Source: Armatimonadota bacterium (GTDB taxonomy: Bacteria > Armatimonadota > UBA10988). From it: a DNA stretch of 9,860 bases. This document shows, piece by piece, positions 5,683 through 9,860 of the stretch. The DNA lies in the NCBI GenBank assembly GCA_016183835.1, contig JACPDV010000555.1, forward strand, positions 1 through 9,860, in the 5' to 3' direction. Each line of letters begins with the position of its first letter. Within the stretch, counting starts at the first letter, position 1. The notes under the pieces were generated by a model, which did no database searches, was not told where the DNA came from, and worked only from the letters and a program-made list of their open reading frames with translations. A program made the translations under genes and the position numbers.

Positions 5683-6639
5683 TCATTGATGCGACCGCGA
5701 CGAGAACAGCCCGTCGAGCACTCGTGAGGTGTCCGGGTTGTATTCAAACACAGGCTCCCGGATGTTCGAGTCGCCGGACGATGCCAGGAGCCTCGTCTTG
5801 CCGGACGCGAGGTCATACTCCCACAGCACGTCCGGACGCCCCATCAGCGGGTACGGCCCGCAATGGTGTGTCGTGTACCAGACCCGGCCATCAGTTGGGC
5901 ATGTAACGACGAGCCCGAGTTCGTGGTACAGGCCCATCCGGAGCCGGCGAACGAACGTGGCATCTCGGTAGATCCGTACTCCAGCGTCCGCGGCCTGGGT
6001 CAGTACTAGCCTCCCGTTGCTCGACACACCGCGAACTGCCTCACCGTCTAGTTTCCGGTGGACCAACAACGTTTGCTGGCCACGGAGGTCGAACCTGCGT
6101 AGGTTCCCATTCACGTCGAAGGCCGCGAAGCCAGCGTCCTGTGCCCAGCAGGGTCCGGCAATCGGGCCTGGGATCGCGGTGACCAGCTGGCGCGTCAGGT
6201 CGATGTGCCAGAACGAATCATGCGTCCGCCAAGCGCCACCGGTCGGCCGCTCAACGACCCGGGACCACAATACGACATCTGTCCCGACTGGCACGATGGC
6301 ACGGGCATCGCGCGTGACAGCCGCCGGGAGTTTGACCTCCGCCCGCAGCCCGTCCTGATCGACCACGCGAAGGACACCCTCTGTGTCGACGAACGCAGCA
6401 CGTTTGGGATTGATCACCGCCAATGACTGCCTGACCCCGGTGCCGTCTGCGAGTTGGAGCGGCCTAAGCTGCGGGCCGCCATCGGCGCGAGGAAGGGCCA
6501 GCTTTCCTCGGCACTCGAACCCCACTCCGGCGAAAGTGGCCCCGCGGCGCAGGTCGCTGGAACGCACGATCTGACCACAAATCGCCAACACGAAGTAGGC
6601 GACGACAAGTACCGCAGTGAGCCATGAGACGGCCGACAC
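5683..6639 (-). CDS. Membrane-anchored propeller-like protein, RHS-linked
   Basis: Encodes 318 residues. GTG 6639 is chosen because AAGGAG stands six bases before it and the hydrophobic helix begins directly after (SAVSWLTAVLVVAYFVLAIC, about residues 2-21). The helix is a signal anchor, so the rest likely faces outward. What follows is a series of short beta-rich units typical of beta-propellers: RAAFVDTEGVLRVVD, SFWHIDLTRQLVTAI, AAFDVNGNLRRFDLRGQQ, GRLVLTQAADAGVRIY and DVLWEYDLASGKTRLL. No catalytic motif is visible and the family is not one I can name. It starts 47 bases after the RHS gene with tip 1, in the same direction, so a role as partner, surface receptor or immunity protein is possible but is only inferred from position. 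Confidence 0.65.
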   Translation of the reverse strand: MSAVSWLTAVLVVAYFVLAICGQIVRSSDLRRGATFAGVGFECRGKLALPRADGGPQLRPLQLADGTGVRQSLAVINPKRAAFVDTEGVLRVVDQDGLRAEVKLPAAVTRDARAIVPVGTDVVLWSRVVERPTGGAWRTHDSFWHIDLTRQLVTAIPGPIAGPCWAQDAGFAAFDVNGNLRRFDLRGQQTLLVHRKLDGEAVRGVSSNGRLVLTQAADAGVRIYRDATFVRRLRMGLYHELGLVVTCPTDGRVWYTTHHCGPYPLMGRPDVLWEYDLASGKTRLLASSGDSNIREPVFEYNPDTSRVLDGLFSSRSHQ

Positions 6640-6645
6640 CAAGCA

Positions 6646-6651
6646 CTCCTT
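6646..6651 (-). promoter_or_regulatory. RBS supporting a GTG start
   Basis: AAGGAG on the minus strand, six bases before GTG 6639. It supports a GTG start for the propeller-like gene over a longer frame whose N-terminus would overlap the RHS gene. Confidence 0.6.
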
Positions 6652-6685
6652 AGCGCCTCTACGTGCAGCACGCGGCCGTGGTCGG

Positions 6686-8239
6686 CTACTTGACGCTTGG
6701 TCGGCTGGCCGTGGCTCGGCGTGCGCAGTCCCACATCCTGTTCGCCCAGGTCGCACAGCTGTTTCCTATGGCCCAGTACCAAGGGGGTGGCTTGGACAGA
6801 CTTGCTTGTACACAGTTGCATAGCGCGCGTTCAAAGGCCAGATCAATGCGCGTTGCATATACTTTTCTTGGAGAACACCCTTCTTCCTCGTAGTCTCCAG
6901 GTCCGACAAGGCCTAACTCAACGCCGAGGAGGATTGCGCCAGCGCCGAGTAGTTTCCACCAGCCAGGAAGTTTCACAAGACCGATCGCGCCGGCAATGGC
7001 GATTGCGCCACCCGTAAAAATAAGCCCTGTGTGGAACCCTGGCAGGAAGCCTATGCCGGAGCCAGCAGCTATGGTCCAACCGGTTTGCACCTCGCATGCC
7101 CTTCCGAACCGAACGAAGTGATGCTTGAACCCGGGAGCTCCAGCTACTGGCCGCGTCTCCAGGCTTGCTAGGCCGGTGGGATCCACGCACGAGGTTGGAC
7201 TCGGCCAGCAGTAGCTGTACTCCCGGCGCCCGTCGCCTGCCGGGTCTCTGCTGAACCAGCGACCGAGTCCCGGGCTTAGCACCCGTGCGCTCACCTGCAA
7301 CGTCTTCGCCGCATCCCGGTAGTACCTCGCCTGCCCCCCGAATCGGAACGGGTTGATCGATGAGCCGCTCGTCACCACTTCCGTCCCGAACGCACTGTAC
7401 AGGTAGCTATCGGTGACGCCCGCCGCCGCATCCATCAGCGCCCGCGTGTTCGCCGACAGGTCGAACCCGAAGAACTGGCTGCTCCCGCTCCGCCGAGCGC
7501 TGCTCAGCCCGCCCCACTGCCCCGGCCAGTCCGTGTACTGCGCCAGCGTCGCCAGCGCCGCATCCAACTCCGCCAGCAGGTTCACGTTGTCCCACACGAA
7601 GTGCGTCGTCCCTGCGCCCGTGGTCTTCTTCCGCCGCAAGCCCGTGGCCGCGTAGGCGTAGGTCTCCGTCTCGCCGTCCGTCTCCACGGTCAGCAGCCGG
7701 TTCTCGCCGTCCCAGGTCAGGGTCACGCTCTGCGCCGCGCTCACCTCGCTCGTCGTGTTTCCGTTCGCGTCGTAGCCGTAGGCCGTTTCCCCCTGCTTCT
7801 CCTGCGACGTGACCCGCACGCTGCCCGACGCCGCCAGCAGGTTCGGCGCGGCCACCTTGCTCACGGCCAACGACAACACCGGCGTGTCGTCGCTGTCCAC
7901 CTGCACGCCGGGCGACAGGCTCACCGTCCCCGCGCCGGCGCTCTGGAAGGCGTCCCACGTGCCCGTCGCGCCCACCAGGCTGAGGGTCGCGTCCTCGATG
8001 GTGTACCGCCGGCCGGCGGCGAGCGGCAGGTTCAGCGCGAAGGCGTTGCGGCTGTACGGCGCGCGGGTGAAGGGCTCGAAGGCGGACTCGCTCGCCACCG
8101 CCGGGCCGAAGGTCTGCGTCCCGGTCAGCTCGTCCGCGGCGTTGTAGCTGGACTCGACGAACTGGCGTCGTTCGTGCCGCACCAGCACACTACCTCGGGA
8201 CTGCCCTCGATCCCCTGTAGCAAGGCCGACGGCTGGCAT
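6686..8239 (-). CDS. Orphan RHS/YD-repeat protein with tip 1
   Basis: Encodes 517 residues from ATG 8239 (AGGTGA five bases upstream). GTG 8248, which overlaps the preceding stop as GTGA, is an equally possible start. Residues 1-110 hold a beta-rich segment I do not recognise. The RHS core follows: YGYDANGNTT, TWDGENRLLTV and SYLYSAFGTEV units, then the conserved end LGRWFSRDP (W328) and VDPTGL (D353-L357). RHS proteins normally carry many N-terminal YD repeats forming a shell; here only the last ones remain, as in orphan C-terminal cassettes. The tip (358-517) has H373/H374, two hydrophobic helices (about 387-446), six Cys (382, 455, 474, 476, 495, 505) and NSCATWANRMW near the end. It is a candidate effector domain of unknown activity. 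No secretion gene is in view. Confidence 0.75.
   Translation of the reverse strand: MPAVGLATGDRGQSRGSVLVRHERRQFVESSYNAADELTGTQTFGPAVASESAFEPFTRAPYSRNAFALNLPLAAGRRYTIEDATLSLVGATGTWDAFQSAGAGTVSLSPGVQVDSDDTPVLSLAVSKVAAPNLLAASGSVRVTSQEKQGETAYGYDANGNTTSEVSAAQSVTLTWDGENRLLTVETDGETETYAYAATGLRRKKTTGAGTTHFVWDNVNLLAELDAALATLAQYTDWPGQWGGLSSARRSGSSQFFGFDLSANTRALMDAAAGVTDSYLYSAFGTEVVTSGSSINPFRFGGQARYYRDAAKTLQVSARVLSPGLGRWFSRDPAGDGRREYSYCWPSPTSCVDPTGLASLETRPVAGAPGFKHHFVRFGRACEVQTGWTIAAGSGIGFLPGFHTGLIFTGGAIAIAGAIGLVKLPGWWKLLGAGAILLGVELGLVGPGDYEEEGCSPRKVYATRIDLAFERALCNCVQASLSKPPPWYWAIGNSCATWANRMWDCARRATASRPSVK
7380..7918 (-). repeat. RHS core repeat, copy 1
   Basis: This segment matches 9190-9728 at a constant offset of 1810 bases along most of its length, with scattered, mostly third-position differences; by eye about nine bases in ten agree. 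Similarity ends sharply at GGCGACAG (7911-7918) on one side and fades near 7380 on the other, where the proteins still align but the DNA has diverged. Confidence 0.85.
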
Positions 8240-8244
8240 CGGAG

Positions 8245-8430
8245 TCACCTGCTTCGCGAAGCCGCCAGCGTGAGCTGAAGGGCGAAGACAACGAGTAGCA
8301 TAATCAGGATCAGCACGGGAACCCTCGTGCGACCTGCACGACCTGAGGAGTCCGCGCGTCGAAGCTGGAGGACATCCACCCACAGCACCACGATCAGGGC
8401 AAAACCCAGCACGAACTCCGCGACAACCAT
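8245..8430 (-). CDS. Small two-helix membrane protein between RHS genes
   Basis: Encodes 61 residues from ATG 8430, with GGGGAG six bases upstream. Two hydrophobic segments, VVAEFVLGFALIVVLWVDVL (2-21) and VPVLILIMLLVVFALQLTLA (37-56), flank a basic loop (LRRADSSGRAGRTR), giving a helical hairpin with the loop probably in the cytoplasm. It begins 44 bases after the stop of the RHS gene with tip 2, and its TGA overlaps a GTG of the next RHS gene. A short membrane protein directly after an RHS tip is a common arrangement for immunity proteins, so protection against tip 2 is a reasonable inference. No sequence motif proves it, and a general small membrane protein is the alternative. Confidence 0.6.
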   Translation of the reverse strand: MVVAEFVLGFALIVVLWVDVLQLRRADSSGRAGRTRVPVLILIMLLVVFALQLTLAASRSR

Positions 8431-8436
8431 CGCATT

Positions 8437-8442
8437 CTCCCC
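8437..8442 (-). promoter_or_regulatory. RBS of the small membrane protein gene
   Basis: GGGGAG on the minus strand, six bases before ATG 8430. It supports an internal start and a 61-residue product rather than the longer open frame reaching back into the RHS tip 2 coding region. Confidence 0.55.
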
Positions 8443-8474
8443 TAGAATGGCAGCCAGGGCTCCGAGCCGCTCGA

Positions 8475-9860
8475 TTACTGGTCCCAAGCCCACTGGCGTT
8501 CCCGCTGCTGCCGTTGCTTCACTGCCGTCATTGCCTCTTCGATGCACCTGTTCACGGCTGGCCAGTTCGTGCTGGCGACCTGCACGACCATGTTCACGGC
8601 CACCCAGTGCCAGGTGAGCCGACCAGTCCACTTCAGAATGAATATCCCTCCAGTGCCGACGACCTTCGTGGTGTACAGAGTGTGCTCATTAAAGCATCGC
8701 CTGCTCGCGTCTGCTAGCGCTACGGCAAGCTCCTTCAGGTGCTCCTCGTAGAGCCTGCGACCCCAATCGGTCGGCGGGTAGTCGATGGGTGACGTCTGAA
8801 TCCCAGGCGGCCGCGGCGGCCGCGGCCGAGCCGAGGGCGGCGGGTCAGCCGGCTTTGGCGGGTGTTGCGCATCGTGGGACGGGGGCGGCGGCACGGGCGG
8901 CGGTATGACGTTGCCCTCGCAGTCCACAGGTTGGCCGTGGACGTCACAGCCGCCTGGACCGAAGACCTGCTTGCCCGACGGGTCACGGTAGTGGGTGGGC
9001 TTGTTCATCGCGTAGGCGTACGGACTCCAGCGGCGAGGCTCCATCAACGGCACCGGGTCCGTGCTCAGCCACCGCCCAAGCGCCACCGCGATCTCTCTCG
9101 CCCTCACATACAACCTGTCGGGGGCGTCCGTGTAGTACGCGACCTTCCCCGCAAACTGAAACGGGTTGACGCTCGTCCCACCCGCCAGCTCGGCACCGAA
9201 CGCGCTGTAGAGATAGCTGTCCGTCACCCCCGCCGACCCGTCCATCAGCACCCGTGTGTTCGCCGCCAGGTCAAACCCGTAGAACGAACTGGTGGACGAT
9301 GCCCTGCGGCTGCTCAACCCGCCCCACTGCCCCGGCCGGTCCGTGTACTGCGCCAGCGTCGCCAGGCTCGTATCCAGCTCCGCCAGCAGGTTCACCCCGT
9401 CCCACACGAAGTTCGTGGTCCCGCCGCCCGTTGTCTTCGTGCGCCGCAGCCCCGTCGCCGCGTAGGCGTAGGTCTCGGTCTCGCCGTCGGTGGTCACGGT
9501 CAGCAGCCGGTTCTCGCCGTCCCAGGTCAGGGTCACGCTCTGCGCCGCGCTCACTTCGCTCGTCGTGTTCCCGTTCGCGTCGTAGCCGAAGGCCGTCTCC
9601 CCCAGCTTCTCCTGCGATGTGACCCGCACGCTGCCCGACGCGGCCAGCAGGTTCGGCGCGGCCACCTTGCTTACCGCCAACGACAAGACCGGCGTGTCGT
9701 CGCTGTCTACCTGCGCGCCGGGCGACAGCTCGGCCTGCACGTCGACCTGCGTGCCGGCGGCGGTGAACTTCACCGCATTGCGGATGATGTTCTCGAACGC
9801 GCGGTACAGCAGCTCGCCGTCCACCTCGGCCACGAAGGGCCCCTCGGCGTGCAGGCCGAC
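8475..9860 (-). CDS. Histidine kinase/RHS chimera with tip 2, N-terminus beyond window
   Basis: An open frame of 461 residues enters from the right edge. Residues 1-44 are the start of a sensor kinase ATP-binding domain: VDGELLYRAFENIIRNAVKFT contains the N box (E23, R27, N28). The expected G1/G2 boxes never appear. At about residue 45 the frame passes into an RHS core almost the same as that of the neighbouring gene (GYDANGNTT, TWDGENRLLTV, SYLYSAFG), ending in LGRWLSTDP (W264) and RDPSG (D293). The tip (297-461) has a Pro-rich linker (about 315-355) and then a region with RRCFNEHTLYTTKVVG, a hydrophobic ILKWTGRLTWHWVAVNMVVQV stretch in part, and a charged end. The fusion is unlikely to be an active kinase. 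A recombination product and a misassembly are both possible. Tip function is unknown. Confidence 0.7.
   Translation of the reverse strand, partial: VGLHAEGPFVAEVDGELLYRAFENIIRNAVKFTAAGTQVDVQAELSPGAQVDSDDTPVLSLAVSKVAAPNLLAASGSVRVTSQEKLGETAFGYDANGNTTSEVSAAQSVTLTWDGENRLLTVTTDGETETYAYAATGLRRTKTTGGGTTNFVWDGVNLLAELDTSLATLAQYTDRPGQWGGLSSRRASSTSSFYGFDLAANTRVLMDGSAGVTDSYLYSAFGAELAGGTSVNPFQFAGKVAYYTDAPDRLYVRAREIAVALGRWLSTDPVPLMEPRRWSPYAYAMNKPTHYRDPSGKQVFGPGGCDVHGQPVDCEGNVIPPPVPPPPSHDAQHPPKPADPPPSARPRPPRPPGIQTSPIDYPPTDWGRRLYEEHLKELAVALADASRRCFNEHTLYTTKVVGTGGIFILKWTGRLTWHWVAVNMVVQVASTNWPAVNRCIEEAMTAVKQRQQRERQWAWDQ
9190..9728 (-). repeat. RHS core repeat, copy 2
   Basis: Partner of 7380-7918. The match stops exactly after GGCGACAG (9721-9728). 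Beyond it this copy continues into kinase coding sequence, while copy 1 continues into the RHS N-terminal segment. Confidence 0.85.
9720..9737 (-). other. Junction between kinase and RHS sequence
   Basis: Read on the minus strand, kinase codons giving GTQVDVQAE run without a break into LSPGAQVDSDD, the RHS text. The other RHS copy has TVSLSPGVQVDSDD at the same point, so divergence begins at base 9729. The frame is kept across the switch and no insertion sequence or target duplication is visible. Confidence 0.7.

Noticed and set aside
8240..8383. Longer RHS N-terminus starting at 8383
   Set aside because: It would overlap most of the 61-residue membrane protein gene, which has its own good ribosome site, and the added residues have no RHS character.

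Overview
The window is GC-rich bacterial DNA with densely packed genes and clear Shine-Dalgarno sites. The taxon cannot be fixed from the sequence. A MobA-like nucleotidyltransferase, a secreted six-hairpin glycosidase-like protein carrying an accessory beta domain I associate with Planctomycetota, Armatimonadota and Hydrogenedentes proteins, and RHS/YD-repeat genes together suggest one of those groups. This is a low-confidence guess.

Left part (1-4453). A truncated nucleotidyltransferase gene (minus strand) diverges from a large plus-strand gene for an exported glycosidase-like protein. That gene converges, with only 5 bases between stop codons, on a minus-strand gene for an exported protein built from two copies of one beta-sandwich-like domain.

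Middle part (4450-5682). An M15-type zinc peptidase gene and an 84-residue acidic protein gene with a YD-like segment lie just upstream of the two-domain gene, in the same direction. The peptidase gene carries three copies of a 40-41 bp REP-like palindrome. All three are translated in frame and leave the zinc-site motifs intact. This is the most unusual feature of the window and resembles the in-frame palindromes known from Rickettsia.

Right part (5683-9860). On the minus strand, in transcription order: (i) an open frame entering from outside the window that starts as the ATP-binding domain of a sensor histidine kinase and switches abruptly into an RHS core with its own C-terminal tip; (ii) a 61-residue two-helix membrane protein; (iii) a second RHS core, nearly the same as the first over about 540 bp but with an unrelated tip; (iv) a membrane-anchored, propeller-like protein. 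This looks like a tandem array of RHS core/tip cassettes, each followed by a candidate partner or immunity gene. The tips have lower GC than the cores. The kinase/RHS junction is either a real recombination scar or an assembly error at a repeat, and this should be resolved first.

All genes from 9860 down to 2981 point the same way with short gaps, apart from 233 bases at 5450-5682. They could form one or two transcription units. No tRNA, rRNA, CRISPR array, transposase gene or origin was seen.
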